A DNA stretch of 64,000 nucleotides from Caldilineaceae bacterium (GTDB taxonomy: Bacteria; Chloroflexota; Anaerolineae; Caldilineales; Caldilineaceae): positions 9,528-73,527 of the forward strand of contig JAPKMW010000051.1 in NCBI GenBank assembly GCA_026645575.1. Direction: 5' to 3'. Of the stretch, positions 1-8,959 are shown piece by piece (the stretch's first letter is position 1; the number at the start of each line of letters is the position of its first letter). Made by a program: the position numbers and the translations under genes. The notes under the pieces are model-generated. The model searched no databases. It saw only the letters and a list, made by a program, of their open reading frames with translations, and had not been told where the DNA came from.

Positions 1-19
1 GATCTTTCGCCAACCCTGG

Positions 20-45
20 AAGGTTGCCGAGTTGATGGCAACCTT
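20..45. terminator. Hairpin before rpe
   Basis: A perfect 9-bp stem (AAGGTTGCC / GGCAACCTT) with an 8-nt loop, followed only by a short TTTC. It may end a transcript entering from upstream of the window. The poor T-run makes this uncertain. Confidence 0.4.
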
Positions 46-100
46 TCTCCATCGCATTACTCAGCAATAGCGCAGCACGCATTGGAAAGGAAAAGCTTGT

Positions 101-775
101 ATGCGTATACCACAACCAACTAAACTGGCGCCTTCGATCCTCACGGCAGACTGGGGGCAACTGGCGACTCAAATTCAAGCGGCCGAAGCCGGCGGCGCTG
201 ACACCATTCATCTCGATGTGATGGATGGCATGTTCGTCCCCAATATTACCTTTGGGCCGTTGGTGGTGGCGGCAGTACGCAAAATCACGACGCTACCGCT
301 GGATGTTCACTTAATGGTGCATGAACCGGATCGTTACCTGAACGATTTTGTGGAGGCTGGCGCCAACCATCTGACCGTGCATGTCGAAGCTTGTTTGCAC
401 CTGAACCGCACCGTGCAACGCATCACCGAACTGGGCTGCACCGTTGGTGTGGCGCTCAATCCAGCTACCCCAATTGAGTCGGTGCGCGAGATCATGCCCT
501 TTGTCGATCTGGTCTTGGTAATGAGCGTCAACCCTGGCTTTGGCGGTCAGCGCTTTATTGAAACCAGCACCAGCAAGCTACGCCGAATGCGCCGGTTGCA
601 GGAAGAACTCAACCCCACCTGCGATTTACAGGTCGATGGCGGGATCAATGCCCACAATATCAATGATGTCGTGCGGTCCGGGGCCAATGTGATTGTGGTC
701 GGCAGTGCGGTTTACAATAACGAAGCAGCGCCAGCCGAGAATCTGGCCCGGCTGCGTGGGGCAATTGAGGTGTAA
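101..775 (+). CDS. rpe: Ribulose-phosphate 3-epimerase
   Basis: Interconverts D-ribulose 5-phosphate and D-xylulose 5-phosphate in the cytosolic pentose phosphate pathway. The 224-residue protein is the usual family length and covers the whole (beta/alpha)8 barrel. Visible active-site elements are Ser in APSIL (10-14), His37 and Asp39 in HLDVMDG, His70 in DVHLM, the phosphate loop NPGFGGQ (about 144-150) and Asp179 in QVDGG. The ATG is preceded by an AAAGGAAA purine run at suitable distance, and the family's conserved N-terminus begins just after it. It stands alone on the plus strand and converges with cdsA. Assignment is secure. Confidence 0.97.
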   Translation: MRIPQPTKLAPSILTADWGQLATQIQAAEAGGADTIHLDVMDGMFVPNITFGPLVVAAVRKITTLPLDVHLMVHEPDRYLNDFVEAGANHLTVHVEACLHLNRTVQRITELGCTVGVALNPATPIESVREIMPFVDLVLVMSVNPGFGGQRFIETSTSKLRRMRRLQEELNPTCDLQVDGGINAHNINDVVRSGANVIVVGSAVYNNEAAPAENLARLRGAIEV

Positions 776-778
776 ACA

Positions 779-907
779 GGTAGGAAAGACTAATGAGAGT
801 TGTGAAAATAAAACGGTAAAACCGTAGGCACGATTTCTGTACCTGTACGCATGACACGAAGGGTTCGCCGTACCCTGGAAAACGCAGCTGTATTAGTCTT
901 TACTACC
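779..907. repeat. Convergent-gene inverted repeat
   Basis: Arms at 779-794 and 892-907 are near-complementary (core GAAAGACTAAT / ATTAGTCTTT) and enclose about 97 bp between the convergent rpe and cdsA ends. The right arm covers the cdsA stop codon. The word AGTCTTTACTAC reappears in the palindrome at 57680-57735. A bidirectional terminator role is possible but unproven. Confidence 0.5.
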
Positions 908-1715
908 AATGCAATGTGACGCCTTCCACGCGTTGGGACAACCAAAAGGCGACCTGATAGACAAAAGGCAGCACAAAGAGCGCGCTATCCAAGCGATCCA
1001 ACATCCCGCCATGACCGGGGAAAAGCTTGCCGGCATCTTTGACGCCGACCTGCCGTTTGAGGACGCTGATGGAGAGATCGCCTAGCAAGCCTAACATGCT
1101 GCCGATAGCGCCAATCACTATGCCTTGCCAGATGGGAATGGGAAGGGGCAGTAGGTAAACGCATAGGCCGCCAAAGAGGGCGCCAAAGAACCAGCCCCCC
1201 AATGTCCCTTCCCAGGTTTTTTTGGGGCTGATGCGGGGCCAAAGTTTATGTCGTCCTAGCGTCACGCCGACAAAGTAGGCGGCGGCGTCGTTGGCCCAGG
1301 TTATCAACAGCCCCAACGTCAGCCACCAGAAGCCATCGGGTAAATAGCGTAACGCCACCATTTGCCCCACCATCACGCCCAGATAGAGCGCACCAATGGC
1401 AGTGGCAAGCCAGATGCTAACGGGCTCGTGATGTTGAAAAAAGACGTAGACGTAGGTTGCCATCAAGCCAAAGGTAATGATGGGCAGCAAGAGGGGCATT
1501 CCTGGCTGTAGGCCGGTAAGCGTGAGGGCGGCCATCCAGAGCAAACCCACGGACAGCGCAGGGTGGTAGCCGCCGGCGGTTAAGAGTTTATAAAATTCGT
1601 AACCGCCGGAGAGGACAATGACCAGCGCCAGGAGGGCAAACGAAATGCCGCCGAACCAGATCGGCAGAACAACCAACGGTAGGGCAATTAACGCGACGAC
1701 GGTGCGTGTAATCAC
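903..1715 (-). CDS. cdsA: Phosphatidate cytidylyltransferase
   Basis: CDP-diglyceride synthetase makes CDP-diacylglycerol from CTP and phosphatidate, feeding membrane phospholipid synthesis. The 270-residue protein consists of successive hydrophobic membrane segments. Near the C-terminus (about 218-242) it carries the complete family signature: SxLKRxxxxKDxGxxxPGHGGxxDR. It is the last gene of the rpsB-tsf-pyrH-frr-uppS-cdsA cluster and follows uppS by 60 bp, so co-expression with the cell-wall lipid carrier enzyme is likely. No lesion is visible. Confidence 0.95.
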   Translation of the reverse strand: MITRTVVALIALPLVVLPIWFGGISFALLALVIVLSGGYEFYKLLTAGGYHPALSVGLLWMAALTLTGLQPGMPLLLPIITFGLMATYVYVFFQHHEPVSIWLATAIGALYLGVMVGQMVALRYLPDGFWWLTLGLLITWANDAAAYFVGVTLGRHKLWPRISPKKTWEGTLGGWFFGALFGGLCVYLLPLPIPIWQGIVIGAIGSMLGLLGDLSISVLKRQVGVKDAGKLFPGHGGMLDRLDSALFVLPFVYQVAFWLSQRVEGVTLHW

Positions 1716-1775
1716 AAATCGGCTCGGCTTCTTTGTGCGATGACAGTTTTAGGTTAGGTCTATTCTCTGTTAGGG

Positions 1776-2564
1776 CTACGCTTTTTCTAGTACCCGACCA
1801 AAGCGCCGTTCCCGGCGCGCAAACTCGGCTAACGCTTTATCCAATTCAGTTTCATCAAAATCAGGCCAGTAGGTTGGCGTGGTGTAATATTCGGCGTAGG
1901 CGGCCTGCCAGATCAAGAAATTGCTCAAGCGCCATTCGCCGCCGGTGCGGATAATCAGATCCGGGTCGGGCAAGTTGCCGGTGTAGAGGTAGCGGCTGAA
2001 GCGCTCCTCAGTCAACTCTTGTGGTTTAATGCCGTCGGCCAGCGCTTGGCGCATGGCATCGAGAATTTCGGCGCGACCGCCATAATTGAAGGCGACGTTG
2101 AGGGTAATGCGCGTATTGTGCTGCGTGACTTCAATCGCCCGACGAATCTGGGTTTGCAAATGGGGGCTGATTTCGTCCAACCGGCCACTGTGGACAATCC
2201 GTACGCCATTTTTGTGCAGATCGTTCAACTCACGCTGAATGGTTAAGCCCAACAGACGCATGAGACCATTGACCTCATCAATGGGACGCTGCCAGTTTTC
2301 GGTGGAAAAGGCGTAGATGGTCAGCACTTTGATCCCATATTCGGCGGATTTTTTCAAAATGCGTCTGACATTTTCAACACCAGCGTGGTGACCGGCAATG
2401 CGTGGCAGACCGCGCTCAGTTGCCCAGCGACCGTTACCATCCATAATAATGCCGATATGCTTGGGGAAAACAAGCGGGAGTCCACGATTGGCTTGCTGTT
2501 CGCGCCCGTTGAGGTCGCCCTTAAACGTTGTATGACCATTGACATATTCAATCTGCACTGGCAT
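1776..2564 (-). CDS. uppS: Undecaprenyl diphosphate synthase
   Basis: Cis-prenyltransferase that condenses isopentenyl diphosphate units onto farnesyl diphosphate to make the C55 lipid carrier for peptidoglycan. Seen: the catalytic MDGNGRWA block with Asp42, the FSTENW segment, and [11 protein letters not shown] followed by WQAAYAEYY near the C-terminus. The 262-residue form has about 34 residues before the conserved [10 protein letters not shown] core, somewhat longer than many homologues. The N-terminus could therefore start later, but no better start with a ribosome site is obvious. It lies between frr and cdsA in the conserved cluster. Confidence 0.94.
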   Translation of the reverse strand: MPVQIEYVNGHTTFKGDLNGREQQANRGLPLVFPKHIGIIMDGNGRWATERGLPRIAGHHAGVENVRRILKKSAEYGIKVLTIYAFSTENWQRPIDEVNGLMRLLGLTIQRELNDLHKNGVRIVHSGRLDEISPHLQTQIRRAIEVTQHNTRITLNVAFNYGGRAEILDAMRQALADGIKPQELTEERFSRYLYTGNLPDPDLIIRTGGEWRLSNFLIWQAAYAEYYTTPTYWPDFDETELDKALAEFARRERRFGRVLEKA

Positions 2565-2614
2565 GTTTATTTCCTACTGAACCATCATCACTCATACGAA
2601 AGGTAACTGCTTCA

Positions 2615-2656
2615 CTCCTAGCCGCACCGACAAGGCGACCGGTGACCCGCTAGGAG
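2615..2656. repeat. Palindrome family A, copy 1
   Basis: Begins CTCCTAGCC and ends with its complement CTAGGAG, with imperfect pairing in the middle. Same outer sequence as copies at 19930, 27642, 32112 and 35477 and the variant at 11781. It sits in the frr-uppS gap. Confidence 0.6.
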
Positions 2657-2765
2657 CAAATTATGCAGTTACCGAAAAATAAGGGGTGAGCGCCGACTCA
2701 CCCCCCTCGCTGTATCTCAGTATACCACACTGTGCGGTTGTCTGTCTTGCACTCAAGATCAGTCT

Positions 2766-2814
2766 AATAGCTAATGGAAAACAATTAACAATTAATTATT
2801 TTCCATTAGCTATT
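2766..2814. repeat. AT-rich hairpin after frr
   Basis: A perfect 16-bp stem (AATAGCTAATGGAAAA and complement) with an AT-rich 17-nt loop, starting two bases past the frr stop. It could act as a terminator or a processing/stability hairpin for the frr end of the transcript. Confidence 0.6.
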
Positions 2815-2816
2815 CA

Positions 2817-3374
2817 TCAGATCGTCATGATGTCTTTTTCTTTGTCTTGAATGATCTCATCGACCTTCTTGATGTGTGCGTTGGTCTTGTCCTGGATTTG
2901 ATCTTGCCCGCGGCGCAAATCATCTTCGGAGATCAGTTTCTCTTTTTCCAGATCGCGTAAATCGTTGATGGCATCACGTCGTACATTGCGAATAGCGACA
3001 CGCGCTTCTTCGCCCCGTTTGGATACCACCTTTGTCAAGTCACGCCGTCGCTCTTGGGTTAAGGCGGGAATGGTGATGCGGATATTTTGCCCGTCATCCT
3101 GGGGGTTTAGATTCAGGTCAGAATTCGCAATGGCCTTTTTGATGGCGCCGATGTCGCTGGCGGTATAAGGGCGAATTTGCAACAGCCGGGCGTCAGGAAC
3201 CGTGATGGTTGCAATCTGCTGGATCGGGGTTGGCGTGCCATAATAATCAACCTGGACACGATCAAGCAGCGCCGGTGAGGCGCGGCCAACGCTAATTGAG
3301 TTGAGATCAACGCGCAGGGATTCAATGGTTTTGTGCATTCGATCATCAGTATCGGCTAGGACTTCGTTAATCAT
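2817..3374 (-). CDS. frr: Ribosome recycling factor
   Basis: Splits post-termination ribosomes together with EF-G. The 185-residue length is exactly that of the family. The N-terminus ([15 protein letters not shown]), the [25 protein letters not shown] region and the C-terminal helices with [13 protein letters not shown] are all typical and complete. It follows pyrH in the conserved order. The start codon context includes the purine-rich GAAGGAGAAGAGGG leader just upstream, a strong ribosome site. Confidence 0.97.
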   Translation of the reverse strand: MINEVLADTDDRMHKTIESLRVDLNSISVGRASPALLDRVQVDYYGTPTPIQQIATITVPDARLLQIRPYTASDIGAIKKAIANSDLNLNPQDDGQNIRITIPALTQERRRDLTKVVSKRGEEARVAIRNVRRDAINDLRDLEKEKLISEDDLRRGQDQIQDKTNAHIKKVDEIIQDKEKDIMTI

Positions 3375-3510
3375 AAGCCCTCTTCTCCTTCTGGAAAATG
3401 GGGTTAGGCTACTTGGTGTTCGACAAAACTAGGTTCTATTGTAGCAAATGATTCAGTAACATAAAAAAAACTTACAGACGTATACGTCAATCATAGCCGG
3501 TTCGTCGCGT

Positions 3511-4230
3511 CTACGCTGTAATCAGCGTCCCTACCGCTTCACCGCAAACGACCCGTTCGAGGACACCTTCGTGCCAGAGATTCAAAACACAAATTGGTAA
3601 ATTGTTATCCATACACATCGCCATGGCTGTGCTATCCATTACGCCGACGCGCATATTAAGCGCATCAATATAGGTCAAGCGGTCAAAACGTTTGGCATCG
3701 GCATTGCGTTTGGGATCGCTGTCATAAACGGCATCAACTTTCGTGGCTTTGATTAAGATTTCGGCATCGATTTCCATAGCGCGTAAGGAAGCAGCGGTAT
3801 CGGTAGTAAAATAGGGGTTGCCGGTGCCGGCGCCAAAAATGACCGCCCGACCCTTTTCCAAATGGCGCACAGCGCGCCGTTGAATGTAGGGTTCGGCTAC
3901 AGCGCGTACTTCGATACCGGTCATAACGCGTGTGGGAATGCCTTGCCGCTCCAGAGCGTCTTGCAGCGCCAGCGCATTCATTACCGTCGCCAACATGCCC
4001 ATGTGATCGGCGGTGACCCGCTCCATCCCATGATCCAGGCCATCTTGTTTGCCGCGCCACAGATTGCCACCGCCGATGACCAATGCTACTTGCACGCCTA
4101 GATTGATCACACTAACGACCTTCTGGGCCAAAAAATTGGCATGTTCCGGGTTGATGCCAAAGCCGCCTTCTCCTGCCAATGCCTCGCCGCCAAGTTTGAG
4201 CAAAATCCGGCGGTATTTCAACTCTGCCAT
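3511..4230 (-). CDS. pyrH: Uridylate kinase
   Basis: Phosphorylates UMP to UDP in pyrimidine nucleotide synthesis. This is the bacterial hexameric amino-acid-kinase type. The 239-residue protein shows LLKLGGEAL near residue 10, [10 protein letters not shown], the [13 protein letters not shown] helix, and [15 protein letters not shown] for nucleotide binding, then the [10 protein letters not shown] segment. It is complete. It sits between tsf and frr, its usual place. A purine run (AGGAGGAAGAGAGAG) directly precedes the ATG. Confidence 0.96.
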   Translation of the reverse strand: MAELKYRRILLKLGGEALAGEGGFGINPEHANFLAQKVVSVINLGVQVALVIGGGNLWRGKQDGLDHGMERVTADHMGMLATVMNALALQDALERQGIPTRVMTGIEVRAVAEPYIQRRAVRHLEKGRAVIFGAGTGNPYFTTDTAASLRAMEIDAEILIKATKVDAVYDSDPKRNADAKRFDRLTYIDALNMRVGVMDSTAMAMCMDNNLPICVLNLWHEGVLERVVCGEAVGTLITA

Positions 4231-4256
4231 TCTCTCTCTTCCTCCTCCTGGATACA

Positions 4257-4334
4257 GGAAATAAGAATAAAGAATATGGAATTAGACGCTTACTACTTAA
4301 TTCCTTATTCCTTAGTTCTTTATTCTTACTTCCC
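4257..4334. repeat. AT-rich inverted repeat
   Basis: Arms built on the words GGAA(T)AAGAATAAAGAA and their complement face each other across the pyrH-tsf gap. This is the tandem-word inverted-repeat style seen in many gaps of this window. Confidence 0.5.
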
Positions 4335-4349
4335 ACTGCTTTACCATAC

Positions 4350-4381
4350 AAGAATGCCCAGCCAACCGGCTGGGCATTCTT
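4350..4381 (-). terminator. Hairpin after tsf
   Basis: A perfect 14-bp GC-rich stem (AAGAATGCCCAGCC and complement) with a 4-nt loop, two bases beyond the tsf stop on the minus strand. The right arm ends in ATTCTT but no long T-tract follows. It probably terminates or attenuates transcription between tsf and pyrH. Confidence 0.65.
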
Positions 4382-4383
4382 GC

Positions 4384-4980
4384 TTATTCACCAATGGCAA
4401 TCCGGGCGAAGCGATTTACCTTAATATTTTCGCCTAACTTCGCAATCGCTTGCGTTAACAGTTGTTGGATGTTGGTGTCAGGGTCTTTGACAAAGCCTTG
4501 TTCCAGCAAGCAGACTTCCGAATACCACTTGTCCAGTTTGCCCTCGATAATTTTTTCCAGCACATGAGCTGGCTTGCCGCTGTTTGCCATCTGCTCGCCG
4601 TAGATCTCTTTTTCCCGCGCCACGTCAGCAGCAGGAACATCTTCCCGGCGCAGATAGAGTGGCCGCGCAGCAACGATATGCATGGCTAAATCTCTGGCCA
4701 ATGTCTGGAACTCGTCGGTGCGGGCGACAAAGTCGGTTTCGCAATTCAATTCCACCAAGCTAGCTTGTTTGCTCCCGGCGTGAATATAATGACCAACAAT
4801 GCCTTCGTTCGTCTCACGGCTGGCCTTCTTGGCCGCGCTTGCCAACCCCTTTTTGCGCAAAAATTCAACCGCCTGGTCAAAGTTGCCATTCGATTCAGCC
4901 AACGCCTTTTTGCAGTCGAGAATACCAGCATTGGTGGCCTCGCGCAGTTCTTTTACCAGTTGGGCGCTAATTTCCGCCAT
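4384..4980 (-). CDS. tsf: Elongation factor Ts
   Basis: Nucleotide-exchange factor for EF-Tu. The 198-residue protein is the short form found in several bacterial phyla (the E. coli protein is 283 residues). It has the N-terminal UBA-like domain ([19 protein letters not shown], with [13 protein letters not shown]) and the conserved [10 protein letters not shown] segment. The single C-terminal core half continues to a conserved end ([14 protein letters not shown]). It lies downstream of rpsB as usual, but across a 220-bp gap with a small mobile-like element and a hairpin. Confidence 0.95.
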   Translation of the reverse strand: MAEISAQLVKELREATNAGILDCKKALAESNGNFDQAVEFLRKKGLASAAKKASRETNEGIVGHYIHAGSKQASLVELNCETDFVARTDEFQTLARDLAMHIVAARPLYLRREDVPAADVAREKEIYGEQMANSGKPAHVLEKIIEGKLDKWYSEVCLLEQGFVKDPDTNIQQLLTQAIAKLGENIKVNRFARIAIGE

Positions 4981-5046
4981 AATTTTTTACTCCTGGGTGC
5001 TCTATAAAGTACCGCTTTTATCAATCTACTAACGCATTTCGTCGTG

Positions 5047-5124
5047 TATACTCAAGTCACAATGAAAGCCGGATTTTTCGTAGGCGCCCAGGAAAAATCC
5101 GCTTCTCAATTTGATTTCAGTATA
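5047..5124. repeat. MITE-like element in rpsB-tsf gap
   Basis: A 78-bp unit with imperfect terminal inverted repeats: TATACTCAAGTCACAATGAA at one end and, on the complement, TATACTGAAATCAAATTGAG at the other (15 of 20 match). It has an inner hairpin CGGATTTTTC / GAAAAATCCG. The same terminal word TATACTCAAG and the inner GTAGGCGCC recur in the element at 26046-26098. No transposase is nearby. Confidence 0.5.
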
Positions 5125-5142
5125 GCAATCGTCTATTAAGTC

Positions 5143-5182
5143 GTCGTCACCTTCTGTAGAGAGTCCTACATAAGGTGACGAC
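5143..5182 (-). terminator. Hairpin downstream of rpsB
   Basis: A 17-bp stem with one mismatch (outer part GTCGTCACCTT / AAGGTGACGAC) lies 18 bases past the rpsB stop on the minus strand. It is a likely attenuator or partial terminator between rpsB and tsf. Confidence 0.55.
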
Positions 5183-5200
5183 ATCAACAGTGATTGTTTC

Positions 5201-6139
5201 TTATTCTTCTTCGTCGTCTTTGACAACCGCAAAGGCGGCAAAGGCTTCCGCTTCGTCCTCGGTCTCAAATTCGTATTCTTCGTAATCGTCAGCTTCATCC
5301 TCATCGGTGGCGGCGACTTCATCATCATCACCTTCAAAGGACTCGAAATCCTGCACGGTGGCCTTCAACTTAGCCAGGGTGCTGGGGCCAAGATATTGTT
5401 CCTGCTCGGCTAACGCGGCTTTACTCACCTGACCCAGATCGGCCATATCCACTTCACGAATGCGGGCGCCATCTTCGACAGCGTCGGCAATGGCACTCAC
5501 AATTAGCTTGACAGCGCGAATGGCGTCATCGTTGCTTGGAATCACATAGTCCACCAGATCCGGGTTGCTATTGGTGTCTACCATCGCCAGCGTGGGGATG
5601 CGCAATTTGTTTGCTTCCATCACAGCCAGGTCTTCGGTGTTAATATCGACGATAAAGATCAACTCCGGCAGACGGCGCATAGTCTTCAGACCGCCGATGC
5701 GGCGATTCAGCTTTTCGATCTCGCGCTGAATGCCTAGTTGTTCCTTCTTGGAGAGGGTGCGGAATTCGCCGGCGTCAAAGCGGCGTTCGATCTGCAAGAG
5801 ATAGTCGATCCGCTGTTTGATCGTGATCCAGTTGGTCAAGGTGCCGCCCAACCAACGCTGGTTGATGTAGGGCATTCCACAGCGATCCGCTTCCTGCTGC
5901 ACCGTGGCTTGCGCCTGGCGCTTGGTGCCGACAAAGAGAATCGTGCCGCCACGGGCGACGATTTCCCGGATCATGCCGGCATATTCGTTCAGCCGTTGCA
6001 TCGTCTGTTGCAGATCGATGATATGAATCCCACTGCGCTCGGTAAAGATATAGGGGCGCATCTTGGGATTCCAACGGCGAGTACGGTGTCCGAAGTGGAC
6101 ACCGGCCTCCAACAGTTCTTTCATAGAAACAGCAGCCAT
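5201..6139 (-). CDS. rpsB: 30S ribosomal protein S2
   Basis: Small-subunit protein needed for assembly of the 30S head region. The start is set at the ATG at 6139 because AAGGAG lies 8 bases upstream and the S2 family begins [19 protein letters not shown]. An in-frame ATG at 6184 would add 15 unrelated residues. The domain is complete through [16 protein letters not shown]. Beyond about residue 262 the protein adds a long, strongly acidic tail ending in DDEEE, longer than in the E. coli protein. It is the first gene of the translation cluster. The leader upstream holds no second gene. Confidence 0.95.
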   Translation of the reverse strand: MAAVSMKELLEAGVHFGHRTRRWNPKMRPYIFTERSGIHIIDLQQTMQRLNEYAGMIREIVARGGTILFVGTKRQAQATVQQEADRCGMPYINQRWLGGTLTNWITIKQRIDYLLQIERRFDAGEFRTLSKKEQLGIQREIEKLNRRIGGLKTMRRLPELIFIVDINTEDLAVMEANKLRIPTLAMVDTNSNPDLVDYVIPSNDDAIRAVKLIVSAIADAVEDGARIREVDMADLGQVSKAALAEQEQYLGPSTLAKLKATVQDFESFEGDDDEVAATDEDEADDYEEYEFETEDEAEAFAAFAVVKDDEEE

Positions 6140-6360
6140 TACTTTCACTCCTTGGTGTTGGGCGACAAAGCCCATGGGTTTCAACCTCCGTTTCGTTCAT
6201 CCCTCAAGCGAACGTTACATCGAACGCACCCAGCTTGTTGGTCCCGAAACGTGTTTGCTAAAATAAAAACAACTGGCGCCGAATGGACACCAATCGTTGA
6301 TGATACCATAAACGTTCAGCATTGGGAAATTGGGGGACAGGCGGGGTGTATTTCAAGTTA

Positions 6361-6411
6361 ATTGCGGGTTGCTCCCGGCGAGTCCATGACTCGCCGGGAG
6401 CAACCCGCAAT
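6361..6411. repeat. Perfect 24-bp palindrome
   Basis: A perfect 24-bp stem with a 3-nt loop (CAT). Arms read ATTGCGGGTTGCTCCCGGCG and four more bases, then the complement. It lies between the end of the broken response regulator and the rpsB leader. It shares the GCTCC start of family A but differs inside. It could block read-through into rpsB. Confidence 0.65.
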
Positions 6412-6423
6412 AACCTGTCAAAA

Positions 6424-6555
6424 TCAGATGGCTACCCCAAATTCATGCCAGCGATAGCCATGTTCGACAGCCACCCGGTAGCTATCCTGAATGGCATCCC
6501 GACCAGCCACGGCATAGAGTATGGCAAGATGGCTGGCAAGTGGGTCATGAAAGGC
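6424..6555 (-). pseudogene. C-terminal fragment of an unknown gene
   Basis: In a different frame from the response regulator reading through it, this stretch encodes about 43 residues that look like a natural protein end: FHDPLASHLAILYAVAG, then YRVAVEHGYRWHEFGVAI and a stop. It overlaps the odd tail of the regulator. I do not recognise the family. The simplest reading is that a deletion joined the front of the regulator to the back of another gene. Confidence 0.4.
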
Positions 6556-6836
6556 ACGGCTTCGACAATCTGGTCGTCGGTATCAAAGGCGGTGAAGATG
6601 ATCACCCGCGCCGTCGCGCCGATTTCGGCTAATCTTTGCAAAGTGGTGACCCCATCACCGTCGGGCATCTCCAAATCCAGCAGCAGAATGTCGGGCTGTA
6701 GCGCGGCGACTTGCGCTAAAACCTGCACGCCCCTGTCCGCTTCCCCAACCACAGTAAAATCAGGTTGGGTGCTTAGGACAGCGCGCAAGCCATCGCACAC
6801 AATGGGATGGTCGTCGGCAAGTAAAATGCGAATCAT
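6432..6836 (-). pseudogene. Truncated NarL-type response regulator
   Basis: Residues 1-94 match a receiver domain: the acidic pair at Asp8/Asp9, phosphoacceptor Asp54 in LLLDLEMPDGDG and the IIFTAFD switch region. After VEAV the homology stops. The last 40 residues are hydrophobic and unlike a receiver, and no LuxR-type helix-turn-helix DNA-binding domain follows. NarL-type regulators are about 210-220 residues; this one is 134. It is preceded by the sensor kinase gene, its natural partner. It probably cannot fold or bind DNA. The tail overlaps, out of frame, the coding end of an unrelated gene. Confidence 0.7.
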
Positions 6837-6857
6837 AGTAGTGAGTTGCCATTCTTG

Positions 6858-6930
6858 GAGATAAAGAGATAGAGAGATTATGTAAGGCTGAATCTCTCAA
6901 TCTCTCAATCTCTCAATCTCTCAATCTCTA
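6858..6930. repeat. AATCTCTC tandem repeat hairpin
   Basis: About five copies of the 8-mer AATCTCTC (6890-6930) face purine-rich complementary words (GAGATAGAGAGATT) on the left. It separates regulator and kinase genes. The same 8-mer forms the repeat at 12880-12946. Confidence 0.6.
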
Positions 6931-6933
6931 TCA

Positions 6934-8100
6934 TCAAAACTTATTGTTCAAAGGTACTGTAACCACCACTATGGTTCCCGCACCGGGTGTACTTTGGATC
7001 TGTAACTGGCCGCCCAGAAGCCGCACCCGCTCATTCATTCCGGTTAACCCGTAGCGATTGGGTGTCATGGTGTCTGGTTCAAACCCACAGCCATAGGTGT
7101 CTGGTTCAAACCCACAGCCATAATCGTGAATTGTCAACTGGATGCTTTGGCGCGTCACCAGCAGATGTAGATCGGATCTAGTCGCATGGGCGTGGCTGAC
7201 AATGTTGGTGAGCGCCTCTTGTGTAACCCGATAAAGGCCGGCCTCAATCGCGACAGGCAGGGGTTGATGGGCGCCGACTACCTGAAAGTTAACGGCTAGC
7301 GCGGCTTTGGCGGTCACTTCCTGCACCAATTGGTTGACCGCTTCGGCCAAGGTGCGCCCTTCCAGTGGCGCGGCGCGTAGATCAAGCACAGAGCGACGCG
7401 CCTCGTCCAGATTGGTGCGGGCTAGCTGTAACGCTTGTTGGAGCGCGCGTTGAATGCGTTCCGGCTCGCGTGCGCTTTCGAGCAATGCGTCAGCGGTTTC
7501 AAGTTGCAGTGCAATGGCGGATAAGCCCTGCGCTAGGGTGTCGTGGATCTCACGGGCCAGACGATTGCGTTCTTCGACGGCGCCCACTTCGGCGCTATGG
7601 GCATAGAGGCGGGCGCGTTCAATGGCGATGCTCAACAGGTCGCCCACGGTATAGAGCAGCCGTAGATCATCGGCGGACAATTCGCGCCAATCAGTGCTGG
7701 CCAGGTTGAGAACGCCCAACTCTTTACCGTGGGCGTAGAGCGGGATGCTGGCATGGTAACGCAACCCGTCCGTGCCCTGCACCAGGTTTTTGAGCCGGGT
7801 GCACGTGATGACATTGACATTGGCCGCGCCTTCTAAATCACCCTCTTCATAAGATTCCAGGCAATAACACCATCCCTCCATGCGCGCCGGGTTGTCCGCC
7901 AGGGCAGGGGGCAGGTTTTGAGCGGCGGCCAGATAAAACTCATTTGTCCGTTCATTGCGCAGCCAGATCCAACCCGTGTGCAGATCAAAGAGCGCCGCCA
8001 TCTGCGCCAGCGTCGTCTGCAAGGCCGCGTCCAAATCGATAGAGCGGTTTAAGGCTTGGGCGATTTCGTTGAGGATGAGAAGTTCGCGATCAGTGCTCAT
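6934..8100 (-). CDS. GAF-domain sensor histidine kinase
   Basis: NarL/DegS-class kinase of 388 residues. A GAF sensor domain spans about 15-165. The dimerisation/phosphoacceptor domain has His186 in REIHDTLAQGL. The C-terminal HATPase domain has a DYGCGFEP G1 box and a YGLTGMNERVRLLGG G2 region. There are no transmembrane segments, so the protein is cytoplasmic. Residues about 327-344 contain YGCGFEPDT twice in a row, from a perfect 27-bp tandem duplication inside the ATP-binding site. Its partner regulator is truncated. The frame is intact, but normal kinase activity is doubtful. Confidence 0.85.
   Translation of the reverse strand: MSTDRELLILNEIAQALNRSIDLDAALQTTLAQMAALFDLHTGWIWLRNERTNEFYLAAAQNLPPALADNPARMEGWCYCLESYEEGDLEGAANVNVITCTRLKNLVQGTDGLRYHASIPLYAHGKELGVLNLASTDWRELSADDLRLLYTVGDLLSIAIERARLYAHSAEVGAVEERNRLAREIHDTLAQGLSAIALQLETADALLESAREPERIQRALQQALQLARTNLDEARRSVLDLRAAPLEGRTLAEAVNQLVQEVTAKAALAVNFQVVGAHQPLPVAIEAGLYRVTQEALTNIVSHAHATRSDLHLLVTRQSIQLTIHDYGCGFEPDTYGCGFEPDTMTPNRYGLTGMNERVRLLGGQLQIQSTPGAGTIVVVTVPLNNKF
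7069..7122. repeat. 27-bp tandem duplication in kinase gene
   Basis: Two identical 27-bp units (7069-7095 and 7096-7122) starting GGTGTCTGGTTC. They add nine residues within the G1 box of the kinase without breaking the frame. Confidence 0.9.
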
Positions 8101-8128
8101 AGAATGTTGTTAAGGGCTGCTCTATAGA

Positions 8129-8959
8129 TTAAGGCGACGCCTTGAAATGAGTTGCTTCAAATTCAGCAATAATCCCATCCTTCTGCAAAATTAGCAACCG
8201 TTCCGCCACCGCCGCCTGCAACTCATGCGCCCTGACCGGCATGGCAATCACAAACGGGTTGCTCTCCAGCGCCGACCCAACGGTGATGAGCGGCGCCCCC
8301 TGCACTTGGGCAATACGTAGGGTCACATGGTCGATCAGGATGGCGTCAACCGTGCGTTCATCGATCAAGGCTGTAATGGCAGCGGTGGGGGTATCGAACG
8401 GCTTGAGTTGTAGACCCGGTGTCGCCTTTTGTAACCGCCGCCCCACCATGTCCCCCATGCTGCCCCACTCCACGCCGACGGTGTGGTTTGCCAATGCTTC
8501 TGTCCCTGTTAGGACGCTATCAGCACGGATAGCAAGAAAAATACCGGCCTCAAAATAGGGCGCCGAATAAGCGACATCTTTGGTCAGCCGCTCGTCGTAG
8601 GGCAGGGCGCTGATGACGCTGTCCACTTTGCCGGCTTGCAGCGCATCAAGCAGACTGTCGAAACCGATGGGGACGAGTTCCACCCTCATTCCCCAAGACG
8701 CAGCGATGGCTTCGGCTAGGGCGGCATCAAAGCCGACGATCTGACCAGCGTCATCCAGCGTCTCAAAGGGGGGAAAGCTAGGGTCCATGCCGACGCGCCA
8801 GACGCCGTTGGTTTGCATCGTGCGCCAGGTGGTGTCGATGCGCAGGAAGGGTAGCGTCCCTGGCGCCAGCCATACCACTACAGTGCCGACGATCAGCGCC
8901 GCTAACAACACCCCGCCGGTAATGAACCATAAATGACGAGAACCACTGGGGCAATTCAT
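8129..8959 (-). CDS. Amino-acid-type ABC solute-binding protein
   Basis: Family 3 periplasmic-type binding protein, 276 residues. An uncleaved-looking N-terminal membrane segment (about 11-32) anchors it outside the cytoplasmic membrane. The mature part has the typical WRVGMDPSFPPFETLDDAGQIVGFDAALAEAI opening, the VISALPYDERLTKDVAYSAPYF middle and DAILIDH near the end. It overlaps the following gene's coding start by 4 bp (ATGA type), so the two are translated together. No permease or ATPase is adjacent. It could be a sensor or an orphan receptor rather than part of a full importer. Confidence 0.85.
   Translation of the reverse strand: MNCPSGSRHLWFITGGVLLAALIVGTVVVWLAPGTLPFLRIDTTWRTMQTNGVWRVGMDPSFPPFETLDDAGQIVGFDAALAEAIAASWGMRVELVPIGFDSLLDALQAGKVDSVISALPYDERLTKDVAYSAPYFEAGIFLAIRADSVLTGTEALANHTVGVEWGSMGDMVGRRLQKATPGLQLKPFDTPTAAITALIDERTVDAILIDHVTLRIAQVQGAPLITVGSALESNPFVIAMPVRAHELQAAVAERLLILQKDGIIAEFEATHFKASP

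Noticed and set aside
6140..6184. Longer rpsB starting at 6184
   Set aside because: The added residues do not match S2 and the AAGGAG ribosome site serves the ATG at 6139.
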